From assembly GCA_900552235.1 (NCBI GenBank), contig URYZ01000001.1, positions 1 to 64,000 of the forward strand: a stretch of 64,000 nucleotides of DNA, read 5' to 3'. Numbering within the stretch: position 1 is the first letter of the stretch; every line of letters starts with the position of its first letter. Under the pieces are notes generated by a model that ran no database searches, was not told the DNA's origin, and saw only the letters and a program-made list of their open reading frames with translations. Shown piece after piece: positions 46,694 to 56,055 of this stretch. The position numbers and the translations under genes are program-made. This DNA comes from an uncultured Mycoplasmatota bacterium. GTDB lineage: Bacteria; Bacillota_I; Bacilli_A; RF39; UBA660.

Positions 46694-47665
46694 CTAATTT
46701 CTACCAAAATAATTATATGCCTTTTCGGTAGCAATTCTACCTCTATTAGTTCTTTTTAAAAGACCTATTTGAATCAAATATGGTTCATTCATATCTTCAA
46801 TTGTACTTGTTTCTTCTCCTAAAGATGTAGCAAGTGTTTCAATACCAACTGGTCCGCCATTAAACTTATCTATAATAGTTAAAATAAGTTCTTTATCTGT
46901 TTCATCAAGGCCAATTTTATCTATTTTTAAACGATCTAATGCTTTATTTGTTATATCAATATCTATATGATCTTTATTTTCCACTAAAGCAAAATCTCTT
47001 ACTCTTCTAAATAATTTATTAGCAATTCTTGGAGTACCACGACTTCTTCTTGCTATTTCAACTGCTGCATCATCATCTATTTCAAAATTAAGCACATTAC
47101 TTGTTCTTTTGACAATTAATGTTAATTCTTCTTCCGTATAATATTGAAGTTTATTTACAATTCCAAATCTATCCCTTAAAGGATTAGTTATATCACCTGC
47201 TCTTGTTGTTGCTCCAACTAAAGTAAACGGTGGTAAATCTATTTTAATATTTCTTGTTTGTCCTTCACTACCAATTACAATATCTAAAGTAAAATCTTCC
47301 ATTGCAGGATAAAGAATTTCTTCAATAAATCTTGGCATACGATGTATTTCATCAATAAATAAAACATCGCCTGGTTCTAAGCTTGATAAAATAGCAGCTA
47401 AATCTCCACTTTTTTCGATTGATGGTCCACTTGCTGTTTTTATATTTACACCAAGTTCATTAGCAATTATATAAGCCATTGTTGTTTTTCCAAGTCCAGG
47501 AGGACCATATAATAAAACATGATCCAAACTTTCGCCACGCATTTTAGCAGCCTCAATAAATATTTTCATATTTTCTTTTACTTCTGTTTGTCCAATATAT
47601 TCATCTATTTTAGATGGTCTTATATTTTTTATATCAACTTCTTTTTCTTCAATCATCTCATTCAT
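46694..47665 (-). CDS. ruvB: Holliday junction branch-migration helicase RuvB
   Basis: AAA+ motor that drives branch migration with RuvA. It is 323 residues with [11 protein letters not shown] at the N-terminus, Walker [10 protein letters not shown], Walker B FIDEIHRM, sensor-1 GATTRAGDI, the arginine-finger LRDRFG and the C-terminal winged helix ending [13 protein letters not shown]. It starts 11 bases after ruvA behind AGGGGG and belongs to the SOS-controlled ruvAB transcript. Confidence 0.97.
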   Translation of the reverse strand: MNEMIEEKEVDIKNIRPSKIDEYIGQTEVKENMKIFIEAAKMRGESLDHVLLYGPPGLGKTTMAYIIANELGVNIKTASGPSIEKSGDLAAILSSLEPGDVLFIDEIHRMPRFIEEILYPAMEDFTLDIVIGSEGQTRNIKIDLPPFTLVGATTRAGDITNPLRDRFGIVNKLQYYTEEELTLIVKRTSNVLNFEIDDDAAVEIARRSRGTPRIANKLFRRVRDFALVENKDHIDIDITNKALDRLKIDKIGLDETDKELILTIIDKFNGGPVGIETLATSLGEETSTIEDMNEPYLIQIGLLKRTNRGRIATEKAYNYFGRN

Positions 47666-47676
47666 AAGAAATCCCC

Positions 47677-48231
47677 CTATTTAAGTAATAATTTTAACGC
47701 TTCTTTTACTTGAAGTTCAATTGGTAATGTACTATCAACCTTATTTATAATGTTTTTATAATCTTTATCCTTATAACCAAGACCTTTTAATACTTCTTGT
47801 AATTCTTCATAATTACTATCTTGAACTTCTATTCCATCAATCTTAATCTTACCTTTTAAATCAAGAATTATTTGTCTAGCAGCTTTTTCTCCTATTTTAG
47901 GAAATTTTTTCAAGTATAATATATTTTCCCTTTCAATTGCATCAACTATTCCATTTATACTACCAGTTGCTAAAATAGGAAGCGCCATTTTAGGCCCTAT
48001 TCCTTTTACACTAATAAGTTTTAAAAACAAATCCTTTTCTTCAAGAGTCTTAAATCCATATAAACTATTTTCATCTTCTCTTATTTGTTGATAAATAAAA
48101 ACCTTATATTCTTTATTTAATTCAAATGAATAAGGATTAGCAACATTTATCAAATATCCTATATTATCCTTATCTAATACAATATAACTTCCATATTGTT
48201 CTACTACTGTTCCTTTTATATAAAAATACAT
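47677..48231 (-). CDS. ruvA: Holliday junction DNA helicase subunit RuvA
   Basis: Tetrameric junction-binding protein that loads RuvB. It is 184 residues with the OB-fold N-domain ([19 protein letters not shown]), helix-hairpin-helix [16 protein letters not shown] and [20 protein letters not shown], and a C-terminal RuvB-binding domain ([19 protein letters not shown]). The ATG at 48231 is preferred to a TTG three codons upstream because GGAG is adjacent to the latter and nine bases from the former. Confidence 0.95.
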   Translation of the reverse strand: MYFYIKGTVVEQYGSYIVLDKDNIGYLINVANPYSFELNKEYKVFIYQQIREDENSLYGFKTLEEKDLFLKLISVKGIGPKMALPILATGSINGIVDAIERENILYLKKFPKIGEKAARQIILDLKGKIKIDGIEVQDSNYEELQEVLKGLGYKDKDYKNIINKVDSTLPIELQVKEALKLLLK

Positions 48232-48304
48232 ACATTTCAACTCCTAACTTAATTATATAACATTTATTATTTTTAATCTATAGCTAAGTTTTTCTTACAA
48301 CTCA

Positions 48305-48334
48305 ATACTATCACACAAAACAAATGTTTGTCAA
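48305..48334 (-). promoter_or_regulatory. ruvAB promoter with LexA (SOS) box
   Basis: TTGACA (48329-48334) and TAGTAT (48305-48310), spacing 18. The element at 48317-48330 (CAAAC-N4-GTTTT on the minus strand) lies between the two boxes. It matches the recA box at 5983-5996 except for the last base, so LexA binding would block the polymerase. Confidence 0.75.
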
Positions 48335-48342
48335 TAAAATTA

Positions 48343-48372
48343 TTAAAAAATTGTTACTATTTTAATAACAAT
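48343..48372 (-). terminator. Terminator after the 48.4-kb gene
   Basis: Minus-strand ATTGTTAT and AGTAACAAT around AT-rich loop, followed by T6. Confidence 0.65.
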
Positions 48373-48382
48373 CTTTTAAACT

Positions 48383-49048
48383 TTATTTAGCAAATGGATC
48401 AGTTATATTTTCATTTGAAATAACAAAACCAGTTGTATTTCTACCTAAATGTTTAACATTATTATTTTCATCTTTAAACATTATTTCTGTAGAAATACTT
48501 GTATAACCTCCTACTTGATACATAAGAGTTTTAACATTTGATGCTACTTTTGTCATATTAATACTTGTTACAATTTTCATTTCACCATCAACTATTTCAC
48601 CATAAGCAAATTGTTTATTTGATAAAGAATAGTAAAGATTACCCTTATCATCTAATACTGCAAATGTATAATAAGCTGTACCTACTTTTACAGAAACCTC
48701 AACAGGTGTACCTTCAATACCTATAACTGGTATTTCATTATTGTCGTATCCTAAATATACTTTTTTATCCTTTATGTATAGTTTATTTGTTTCATTTGAA
48801 ATAGAAATAGCATTACTATAATTTGTTTTTACATTAATAACATTTCCATCCAAATCCTTTTCTTCTTTACTATCAAGTAAAACACCAACAACACCATCAT
48901 TTGGATAATAAGATAATTTTACTTCATCTTTTGTATCATTATCTTTATTAGGTTCATTAACCTCTTTTTTGTTTAATAATTCATATCCTAAAAATACCAA
49001 ACAACATAAAATAATTCCAATCAAAATCCCCACAACAGTTTTTTTCAT
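48383..49048 (-). CDS. Membrane-anchored extracytoplasmic protein, unknown function
   Basis: A 221-residue protein with a hydrophobic segment at about residues 4-24 (with two cysteines, but no clear lipobox L-x-x-C), a short acidic linker, and a beta-rich extracytoplasmic domain (about 45-221). I recognise no family. Composition is soluble and the domain has no cysteines, as is usual outside the cell. It is one of several single-anchor proteins in the window and is transcribed ahead of ruvAB with a terminator between. Confidence 0.7.
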   Translation of the reverse strand: MKKTVVGILIGIILCCLVFLGYELLNKKEVNEPNKDNDTKDEVKLSYYPNDGVVGVLLDSKEEKDLDGNVINVKTNYSNAISISNETNKLYIKDKKVYLGYDNNEIPVIGIEGTPVEVSVKVGTAYYTFAVLDDKGNLYYSLSNKQFAYGEIVDGEMKIVTSINMTKVASNVKTLMYQVGGYTSISTEIMFKDENNNVKHLGRNTTGFVISNENITDPFAK

Positions 49049-49144
49049 AACAATTCCTCCTAATTAAATAATATTAACTTTATAAGGTTATTATATAATA
49101 TATCCCTCCATGTCAATAATTTTATTATCATTTTTTAACAATAG

Positions 49145-49810
49145 TCATATCTTTACATTTTTTATTATTTTATATATTCCTAAAGAATCTTTTATACATC
49201 TATAATGTGATGTTTCATTCTTTTTAGTTTCATATATTGTAGCAATAGGTATTTCTTTTATATTAATATTGTTCTTTAAAAAATATAATAAAATATTTAT
49301 TTCATACTCATACCTACTACCTTCAAGATTAATAATATCTTTTATATATTTATATGGAATTAATCTTAATCCTGATTGTGTATCTTTTATATATTTTTTA
49401 GTTTTATTGTACACAATTAAAGATGTTAACCTATTACCAAACCTAGAACTAAAAGGAACATGTTTTAAATTAAAATCTCTTGTTCCTATTATTAATGAAA
49501 AGTTATCATCTAATAAAGAAAGTTTTATTATATCATCACTACTATGTTGTCCATCAGCATCAGCAAAAATAACACTTTCATCTTTAAAATTATTTAAAAC
49601 ATAATTAAGTCCTGTTTTCATAGCAATTCCTTTTCCTAAATTAATATCATGTTTAAGAATTATAACATCATTTTTAATCTTATTAAAAACTTCATCACTA
49701 CTACTTCCATCATTAACTACAATTAATTTTAAGTTTTTCTCTTTTTTTAAAGACTTTACTAAATTTTCTAATCTATAATCTGGCTCATATGCCGGAATTA
49801 TTACTATCAT
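49145..49810 (-). CDS. Dolichol-phosphate-mannose-synthase-like glycosyltransferase, family 2
   Basis: A 221-residue GT-A enzyme: MIVIIPAYEPDYRLENLVKSL start, VVNDGSSSDEVFNKI, LKHDINLGKGIAMKTGLNYVL, the DxD site FADADGQHSSDDI, GTRDF, and TQSGLRLIPYKYIKDI. No membrane helices are visible, so it would work at the cytoplasmic face on a lipid carrier. The sugar and acceptor are unknown. It lies 8 bases downstream of ylxM. Confidence 0.88.
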   Translation of the reverse strand: MIVIIPAYEPDYRLENLVKSLKKEKNLKLIVVNDGSSSDEVFNKIKNDVIILKHDINLGKGIAMKTGLNYVLNNFKDESVIFADADGQHSSDDIIKLSLLDDNFSLIIGTRDFNLKHVPFSSRFGNRLTSLIVYNKTKKYIKDTQSGLRLIPYKYIKDIINLEGSRYEYEINILLYFLKNNINIKEIPIATIYETKKNETSHYRCIKDSLGIYKIIKNVKI

Positions 49811-49818
49811 AAAAACTC

Positions 49819-50115
49819 CTATCCCATAATCTTTTTTATTTCTTCAACTATTTTTTTATCATCTATCTTTTCTAATAATTGTTCTAGCTTTTTATCCTTT
49901 TCATACAAATGTAAAATACTTTCATAATGTAGTAATTTTTCTTCAATAACTTTTAATTGCTTATGAACACCATTTCTTGAAATATTTAAATTTTCCTTAA
50001 TTTCTCCCAAAGACAAATCATCAAAATAATAAGATGAAAAATATTTTTGTTGGTTTTCTGTTAATAATTTACCATAATAATCAAATAAAATTGTTAAATA
50101 AACTTCTTTTTCCAT
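49819..50115 (-). CDS. ylxM: YlxM-family SRP-associated protein
   Basis: A 98-residue helix-turn-helix protein of the YlxM/p13 family: LFDYYGKLLTENQQKYFSSYYFDDLSLGEIKENLNISRNGVHKQLK. YlxM assists the signal recognition particle pathway, stimulating Ffh-FtsY activity in streptococci. It starts one base after the ftsY stop. In many Firmicutes the order is ftsY-ylxM-ffh; ffh is not here. Confidence 0.9.
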   Translation of the reverse strand: MEKEVYLTILFDYYGKLLTENQQKYFSSYYFDDLSLGEIKENLNISRNGVHKQLKVIEEKLLHYESILHLYEKDKKLEQLLEKIDDKKIVEEIKKIMG

Positions 50116-50116
50116 A

Positions 50117-51112
50117 TTACATCATATCCTTAAATAATCCATATATATATTTTTCTATATCAAATGTTATTAAATCTTCTTCTTTTTCTCCAAGTCCTAC
50201 ATATTTAACAGGTAATCCTACTTCTTGTTTTATTGCAAGAACTATTCCCCCTTTAGCAGTTCCATCAAGTTTTGTTAAAACTATACCAGTTATTTTAATA
50301 AGTTTACTAAATTCTTTAGCTTGACTAATACCATTTTGACCTGTTGTTGCATCAATTACTAAAAGTGTTTCATGTGGAGCATCACTAATAAATGAAGAAA
50401 TAACCCTGTTAATTTTTTCTAATTCATTCATTAAGTTAACCTTATTTTGAAGACGACCTGCAGTATCTATAAAAACAACATCAACATCTTCATCAATAGC
50501 CATTTTTAACCCATCATAAACAACACTTGCAGGATCACTATTTTCTTTACCATAAAATTTACTACCTATTTTATCTGCCCATAACTTTAATTGCTCGTAA
50601 GCACCTGCTCTAAAGGTATCACCTGCGATTAAAAGTGTTTTTTTACCTTCCTTATTTAATTTAGAAGCAAGTTTAGCAATCGTAGTAGTTTTACCTACAC
50701 CATTTACTCCTACAAAAAGAATAACTGTAGGTTTTTTACTAGCATAATTTATTTTACTTGATATAACTTCACCATTAACATAAATAATAAATAATTCATC
50801 AACAATTATCTCTTTTAAATAAGAAGTAGATGTAATATTTTCATGTTTAATTCTTTGTCTTAATCTATCCATAAATTCCATAACTGTATTAACCCCAATA
50901 TCAGCCATGATAAGTATTTCTTCTAGTTCATCTAAATATTCTTCAGTTACTTTACTATATTTATTTGTTAAATTAACTAATTTAGACACAAAATTTTCTC
51001 TTGACTTAGTTAATCCTTGATTATATATTTTTATTTCATTTGAAGAAACATCATTTATTTCTTCTTTTTCATTCTTTCTAAATGTATTTTTTATTTTGTC
51101 AAATATTCCCAT
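50117..51112 (-). CDS. ftsY: Signal recognition particle receptor FtsY
   Basis: GTPase that docks ribosome-SRP complexes at the membrane. The 331-residue protein has a short A domain, the N domain, and the G domain with G1 GVNGVGKTTTIAKLA, G2 DTFRAGAYEQL, G3 VVFIDTAGRLQ, G4 TKLDGTAKGG and the C-terminal GEKEEDLITFD closing motif. The acidic N-terminal extension is short, as in many Firmicutes. Confidence 0.97.
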   Translation of the reverse strand: MGIFDKIKNTFRKNEKEEINDVSSNEIKIYNQGLTKSRENFVSKLVNLTNKYSKVTEEYLDELEEILIMADIGVNTVMEFMDRLRQRIKHENITSTSYLKEIIVDELFIIYVNGEVISSKINYASKKPTVILFVGVNGVGKTTTIAKLASKLNKEGKKTLLIAGDTFRAGAYEQLKLWADKIGSKFYGKENSDPASVVYDGLKMAIDEDVDVVFIDTAGRLQNKVNLMNELEKINRVISSFISDAPHETLLVIDATTGQNGISQAKEFSKLIKITGIVLTKLDGTAKGGIVLAIKQEVGLPVKYVGLGEKEEDLITFDIEKYIYGLFKDMM

Positions 51113-51191
51113 ATAAACTCATCCTTTCATATATAAGTATATCATAGATTTAAAAAAGAAAAAATTATATTTTATAAATTACCTTTATAAA

Positions 51192-51216
51192 CGTGAATTT
51201 TAAATGAAAATTCACG
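51192..51216. repeat. Perfect inverted repeat in the ftsY / F420-ligase-like divergent region
   Basis: CGTGAATTTT-AAATG-AAAATTCACG, ten perfectly paired bases. Both flanking genes point away from it, so it cannot be a terminator for either. It may be an operator or an RNA structure. Confidence 0.7.
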
Positions 51217-51289
51217 ATAAATTAATATATTCAAAGTTTTTCTTTCATAAAAAGAATATATATTATATAATTATAATGTGAGGTGTAAT

Positions 51290-52480
51290 ATGAAACATAT
51301 AGGAACAGTAGTAAGGGGTATTAAAACTCCTATTATAAGTAAGGATATGAATTTAAAAGAAGTTGTTGTAAATTCTTTAATTGATGCAAGTAATGAAGGC
51401 AATTTTACATTTAATGATAAGGATGTTGTTGCTATAACTGAATCAGTTGTAGCAAGATGTGAAAATAATTATGTTAATATGGATGATATTTGTTATGATA
51501 TTAAAAGAAAATTTCATACAAATCATATAGGACTTGTCTTACCTACTCCTGTTAGTAGAAATAGATTTTCTTTAATTCTTAAAGGAATTGCAAGAGCTAT
51601 GGATAAGATAACAATGTTATTAAGTTATCCTGATGATGAAGTCGGAAATTGTTTATTTGATCCAAATTTAATTTATGAAAATAAATTAAACCCTTTTAGT
51701 GATGTTTTAAATGAAAAAGAATACAGATTTTACTTTAAAGATGCAACCCATATATTTACAGGTGTTGATTATATAAAATATTTTAGAGATGTATGTGAAA
51801 GTGAAAATTGTGAAATTGAATATGTATTTACAACTAATCCTCTTGAAATACTAAATTATACAAAAGATGTTTTAGTTTGTAATATTCATAATAGAAAAAG
51901 AACAAAGGAAATATTAAAAGAACATGGAGCATTAACAATCTATGGTACAGATGATATTTTAACAGAAAGTGTAAATGGAAGTGGTTTTAATCCTAAATAT
52001 GGTTTATTAGGTTCTAATATGGCTACAGATGATACTTTAAAATTATTCCCTAAAGATGGAGAAAAACTTGTTTATGAAATACAAAAAATGTTAAAAGAAA
52101 AGACAAATAAAAATATTGAAGTTATGGTTTATGGTGATGGTGCTTTTAAAGATCCTGTTGGTAAGATATGGGAACTTGCTGACCCTGTTGTTTCTCCTTT
52201 TTATACAAAAGGTTTAGAAGGAACACCAAATGAATTAAAACTTAAATATTTAGCTGATAATAAATATAGTTCATTAAATGATGAAGAACTAAACAATGCT
52301 TTAACTGAAGAAATTAAAAATAAAAATAAAAATTTAGTAGGAGAAAACGTATCTTTAGGTACTACTCCAAGAAGATATACTGACCTTCTTGGGTCTTTAG
52401 CAGATTTAACATCAGGTTCAGGAGATAAAGGTACACCAGTTGTTCTTATTCAACACTATTTTGATAATTATTCTGACTAA
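51290..52480 (+). CDS. Coenzyme F420-0:L-glutamate ligase-like protein
   Basis: A 396-residue protein resembling the CofE/F420 ligase family: GIKTPII near the N-terminus, DKDVVAITESVVARCENNYV (substrate-binding block) and VYGDGAFKDPVGKIWELADP. F420 biosynthesis is not expected in this lineage and no other F420 genes are seen, so it probably adds glutamate (or another amino acid) to a different acceptor; that is inference. The ATG at 51290 is preferred to an in-frame GTG at 51278 that overlaps the GAGGTG ribosome site. It has its own terminator. Confidence 0.75.
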   Translation: MKHIGTVVRGIKTPIISKDMNLKEVVVNSLIDASNEGNFTFNDKDVVAITESVVARCENNYVNMDDICYDIKRKFHTNHIGLVLPTPVSRNRFSLILKGIARAMDKITMLLSYPDDEVGNCLFDPNLIYENKLNPFSDVLNEKEYRFYFKDATHIFTGVDYIKYFRDVCESENCEIEYVFTTNPLEILNYTKDVLVCNIHNRKRTKEILKEHGALTIYGTDDILTESVNGSGFNPKYGLLGSNMATDDTLKLFPKDGEKLVYEIQKMLKEKTNKNIEVMVYGDGAFKDPVGKIWELADPVVSPFYTKGLEGTPNELKLKYLADNKYSSLNDEELNNALTEEIKNKNKNLVGENVSLGTTPRRYTDLLGSLADLTSGSGDKGTPVVLIQHYFDNYSD

Positions 52481-52487
52481 TTTTAGA

Positions 52488-52522
52488 TATATAAAAGAGT
52501 TTTTAAAAGCTCTTTTATTTGA
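52488..52522 (+). terminator. Terminator after the F420-ligase-like gene
   Basis: AAAAGAG and CTCTTTT around a 10-base loop, followed by ATTTG. The T tail is short. Confidence 0.6.
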
Positions 52523-52569
52523 TTTTAAATAAAAAACACCATTTTATACAAGAAAATATCATGTTTTAT

Positions 52570-52597
52570 TTGACAAATTCATATAATTTGTTATAAT
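52570..52597 (+). promoter_or_regulatory. rpsD promoter
   Basis: TTGACA (52570-52575) and TATAAT (52592-52597), spacing 16. Confidence 0.75.
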
Positions 52598-52604
52598 TAT
52601 TACT

Positions 52605-52763
52605 GCATAGACAAAAGAAACAGCATTTATTTATAGACTTGTAATGTGTTTTTTAAATTATTAGTAACTTTGCTGTTAAGCGAAAATATTAAAGAAAAAC
52701 TCCCTATAAGTTATATGAATAACATTTCGATTGTTATGTAATAAATCGAAAGGAGAAAAATTT
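52605..52763 (+). promoter_or_regulatory. Structured 5' leader of rpsD, likely S4 autoregulatory RNA
   Basis: A leader of about 160 nt separates the promoter from the rpsD start. ACAGCA (near 52620) can pair with TGCTGT (near 52675), followed by an AAGCGAAAATATTAAAG stretch and ACTCCC. B. subtilis rpsD has a leader of similar size that S4 binds to repress its own translation. Identification is by position and partial resemblance, not by a covariance search. Confidence 0.55.
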
Positions 52764-53366
52764 ATGTCAAGATATACAGGTTCTAGTTACAAACAAGCTC
52801 GTCGTACTAATTTTTCATTACTTGAAAATGGTAAAGAACTTGCACGTCGTCCTTATGGACCAGGTCAACATGGAAATGATCGTAAAAAAAGACAATCTAC
52901 ATATGGTGAACAATTAAAAGAAAAAAATAAAGTTCGTTTTATGTATGGTCTTAACGAAAGACAATTCCATAAAACTTTCGTTGAAGCTGGTAAATTATCT
53001 GGTGTTCATGGTACAAACTTCTTAGTTTTACTTGAATCAAGACTTGATAATTTAGTTTATCGTTTAGGATTTGCTCCAACAAGACGTGCTGCAAGACAAC
53101 TTGTTAATCATGGTCATATTACTGTTAATGGTAATAAAGTAGATATTCCTTCTTACAGAGTTAAAGTTGGATCTACTATTGCTATTAAAGAAAGTGATAA
53201 AGATTTAAAAGTTGTTAAAGATTCATTAGAAAAAGTTTTAAAAAGAGTTGAATATGTAACATTTAACGATAAAGATCTTTCTGGTGTTTATGTTAGAACT
53301 CCTGATAGAAGTGAACTTAACCCAGAAATTAACGAAGCATTAATCGTTGAATTCTATAACAGATAA
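52764..53366 (+). CDS. rpsD: 30S ribosomal protein S4
   Basis: Primary 16S rRNA-binding protein that nucleates the 30S body. It is 200 residues, normal for the zinc-free (C-minus) form: SRYTGSSYKQARRTNFSL start with no CxxC, RRPYGPGQHG, LNERQFHKTF, the S4 RNA-binding block LESRLDNLVYRLGFAPTRRAARQLVNHGHITVNG and the VEFYNR end. The ATG at 52764 follows AAAGGAG; an upstream in-frame extension is ruled out by this site. It stands alone, as in Bacillus. Confidence 0.98.
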   Translation: MSRYTGSSYKQARRTNFSLLENGKELARRPYGPGQHGNDRKKRQSTYGEQLKEKNKVRFMYGLNERQFHKTFVEAGKLSGVHGTNFLVLLESRLDNLVYRLGFAPTRRAARQLVNHGHITVNGNKVDIPSYRVKVGSTIAIKESDKDLKVVKDSLEKVLKRVEYVTFNDKDLSGVYVRTPDRSELNPEINEALIVEFYNR

Positions 53367-53373
53367 TAAAAAT

Positions 53374-53407
53374 AAAAAAATCACAATTTCAAATTGTGGT
53401 TTTTTTA
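53374..53407. terminator. Bidirectional terminator after rpsD
   Basis: AAATCACAATTT and AAATTGTGGTTT with flanking A and T runs, between convergent genes. Confidence 0.85.
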
Positions 53408-53411
53408 TTAT

Positions 53412-54053
53412 CTAATACATTTTTATTACTTCTAATTTTTTAGCATTATCTTTATTATGAACCATAACTACAGTTACTTCTTTGGGATAACCTAAATCTT
53501 TTTCATAAGCAACAGTAACAACAGCTTTATATGCTTTAGAATCAGTAATATCTTTATACTTATAAGTTGTTGTATTTATGCTTTTTATATCAACACTTGA
53601 TACAACTGGTAATACTTGTGTACGGTCATTATATACATTAAGTTCAATATATTTATAAACTGTTTCACTAGCTTCAAAAATAAAATTATTTCTATAATCT
53701 TCTTTTATAAATTGAACTCCACCGATATCATTTTTAGAAACTTTATTATCTAAATTATAAAAGTCTGCCACCAACATTTTAGCAACAAGTGAAGCATATT
53801 TTTCTTCATCTACTTCTTCTTTATTTAATGTTTTCTTTAATTCTGCAAACATTTCCTTATCTAATTTAGTAGCATCTTTTTCTAATGAATATCCATAATC
53901 ATCAAGTTTATCAACTATTTCAGGTTTAACTACTTCTTTTCCTTTATCAAAGAATCTTTTATAACCTAATATACCTACTCCTACTAATATAATTACTACT
54001 GCTACGATAAATACAATTCTAAATAATCTTTTAGCACCTTTTTTTACTTTCAT
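53412..54053 (-). CDS. Membrane-anchored protein, unknown function
   Basis: A 213-residue protein with a basic N-terminus, one membrane segment (about 12-31), and an extracytoplasmic domain (about 45-213) of mixed helix then strands ending VTVVMVHNKDNAKKLEVIKMY. No family recognised. Its start overlaps the LtaS-like stop by four bases (ATGA), making it the last gene of the envelope operon that begins at 59405. Confidence 0.7.
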   Translation of the reverse strand: MKVKKGAKRLFRIVFIVAVVIILVGVGILGYKRFFDKGKEVVKPEIVDKLDDYGYSLEKDATKLDKEMFAELKKTLNKEEVDEEKYASLVAKMLVADFYNLDNKVSKNDIGGVQFIKEDYRNNFIFEASETVYKYIELNVYNDRTQVLPVVSSVDIKSINTTTYKYKDITDSKAYKAVVTVAYEKDLGYPKEVTVVMVHNKDNAKKLEVIKMY

Positions 54054-56041
54054 TCTTTTTCAAACCTCTCTTCCGACAATTCCTTTCTAAAATAATTATA
54101 CACTATTATGTCATTTGATACATCTAAAATTTCTTTTGCATATTCTTTACAATTTTCAATATAGTTTTCTTCAATTGGAACATCTTTTAATAATTTATAT
54201 TCATTTTTAAGTTCACTATAGTAAACTTTATCTGTAACAAAGTTTCCGTTTGGAAATACTACAATATTATTTTCTTTATTAAGCAAATCATTTCCTAAAG
54301 AATATTTATTATGAATACCAAGTAAATTCATAATTGTAGGTCCTACATCAACCATACCACCTACTGTAGTTATTTCACCACTTAAACTTGTTTTAAACTT
54401 TTCATCATTTGACCATATAATAAATGGTACTTTTTTATTTAATTCATAAAAATAATAATCTATATTAATGTAGGTTTCATCTGAAGAACTTTTAACATCA
54501 TTAGTTCTATAATCATAATTATAAAATCTATCCCACTCACTTTTAGATATTCTAGCATCATGATCGCCATATATTACAATAACTGTATCATCAAGCATAT
54601 TTTCTTTTTCTAACTCTTCAATTAAAAGACCAATCTGTTCATCAGCATAATGAACTGATTTAAAATAATTACCAAGTTTAGTATTTTCCATATAGTCATA
54701 TTTCACACCATCAACAGTCATACTAACATCATAATAACCATATTTATCAGTATCTTCAAATGGTGTATGATTACTTAAGGTAATTAAAGTTGCATAAAAC
54801 TTTCCTTTTTCTTCTTTTAACTGTTTTAATTTTTGAACTGACTGAAGAACAAATGACCTATCAGAAAGTCCAAACCCTATTGTTTCATCTATTTCATAGG
54901 AATCTCTATCATAAAAATAATCATAACCAAGCTTAGTATACATTTTATTTCTATTCCAAAAATTTCCTACATTAGCATGCATACTTACAGTTGTATAACC
55001 TTCTTCTTTTAAAAGATTATACATACTTACATACTCTCTATCAGCATAATTTATAAATACCGTTCCAACCTTACTTGGAAGAAGTCCCGTTGCTACGCTG
55101 AATTCAGTATCACTACTTGTTCCCCCACTTACTTGCGAATAAAAATTACTAAAATATACTCCATCTTTGGCAAGCTTATTTAAATTAGGGGTTACATCTA
55201 TTCCATTAAAACTAATATCCATATTAACTTGTTGCATACTTTCAGCATGAATAGCTATAACATTTTTACCTTCAAAAAACTTTGTATATTCATTATAATA
55301 ATTATTATCCTTTTTATTATCATAATAATCATTTATTTCTTTTCTAGCTTTATCGCTTCCAAATAAACTAGCCATTGAAGGTTCAATACATTTTAAAACA
55401 TCACTAATTTGATATGTATAAATACCAAAACTATTAACAATATACTCCCTATTCCATTGCATTACAAGTCTTGCATACGAAACATATTCTAAACTACAAA
55501 CAGAAACAATAAGTGCTATTAAAGCCCATTTTAAAGTAAATTTAAAACTTTCCTTACCATATTTTTCTTTAACATTACCATTTTTTTTCTTATTTACAAT
55601 ATATAAGCATATTGGTAACCAAATAAAGATAAAATATTCTAATCTTAATAAATTACCTACAACATCAGCATCTCCTGTTTCTGTGTTTGTAAAAGCAAAT
55701 GATAGAAATGTAACAGAAATAAAACTACTATAATAACTATAATATATCGAATTTGCTATACAAATAATCGTAGATATAATAGAAAGAATAAATAAATATT
55801 TAAATCTATTTTTTTCTTTTATTAAAAAATATACGCTAGCAAAAAGTAAAGTAACAAATAAGTCTACTGCAAAAGGTGCAATTCTATAAAATTTTCCTAC
55901 AGTAAATGCTCTTAAAAGTATATCATTTAATAAGGTACCAACAATAAAAATGAATAATAAAGGATTATCTTTAATTATTTTCTTAGTTTGTTTTAAAAAT
56001 TTAATTATACTTTCCTTAAACTTTTTTATTTTTGTTTTCAT
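54050..56041 (-). CDS. LtaS-family sulfatase-fold phosphoglycerol/phosphoethanolamine transferase
   Basis: A 663-residue protein with about five membrane helices (20-215) and an extracytoplasmic sulfatase-type domain (about 250-600). The metal site Glu is in VIAIHAESMQQ, the nucleophile Thr in SGGTSSDTEFSV, then YGDHDARIS with the metal-binding D-H. This is the architecture of lipoteichoic acid synthase, which polymerises glycerol phosphate from phosphatidylglycerol. The conserved catalytic residues are present, so it should be active; a related transferase role is possible. Confidence 0.9.
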   Translation of the reverse strand: MKTKIKKFKESIIKFLKQTKKIIKDNPLLFIFIVGTLLNDILLRAFTVGKFYRIAPFAVDLFVTLLFASVYFLIKEKNRFKYLFILSIISTIICIANSIYYSYYSSFISVTFLSFAFTNTETGDADVVGNLLRLEYFIFIWLPICLYIVNKKKNGNVKEKYGKESFKFTLKWALIALIVSVCSLEYVSYARLVMQWNREYIVNSFGIYTYQISDVLKCIEPSMASLFGSDKARKEINDYYDNKKDNNYYNEYTKFFEGKNVIAIHAESMQQVNMDISFNGIDVTPNLNKLAKDGVYFSNFYSQVSGGTSSDTEFSVATGLLPSKVGTVFINYADREYVSMYNLLKEEGYTTVSMHANVGNFWNRNKMYTKLGYDYFYDRDSYEIDETIGFGLSDRSFVLQSVQKLKQLKEEKGKFYATLITLSNHTPFEDTDKYGYYDVSMTVDGVKYDYMENTKLGNYFKSVHYADEQIGLLIEELEKENMLDDTVIVIYGDHDARISKSEWDRFYNYDYRTNDVKSSSDETYINIDYYFYELNKKVPFIIWSNDEKFKTSLSGEITTVGGMVDVGPTIMNLLGIHNKYSLGNDLLNKENNIVVFPNGNFVTDKVYYSELKNEYKLLKDVPIEENYIENCKEYAKEILDVSNDIIVYNYFRKELSEERFEKE

Positions 56042-56055
56042 TTTTTCACTTCCAA

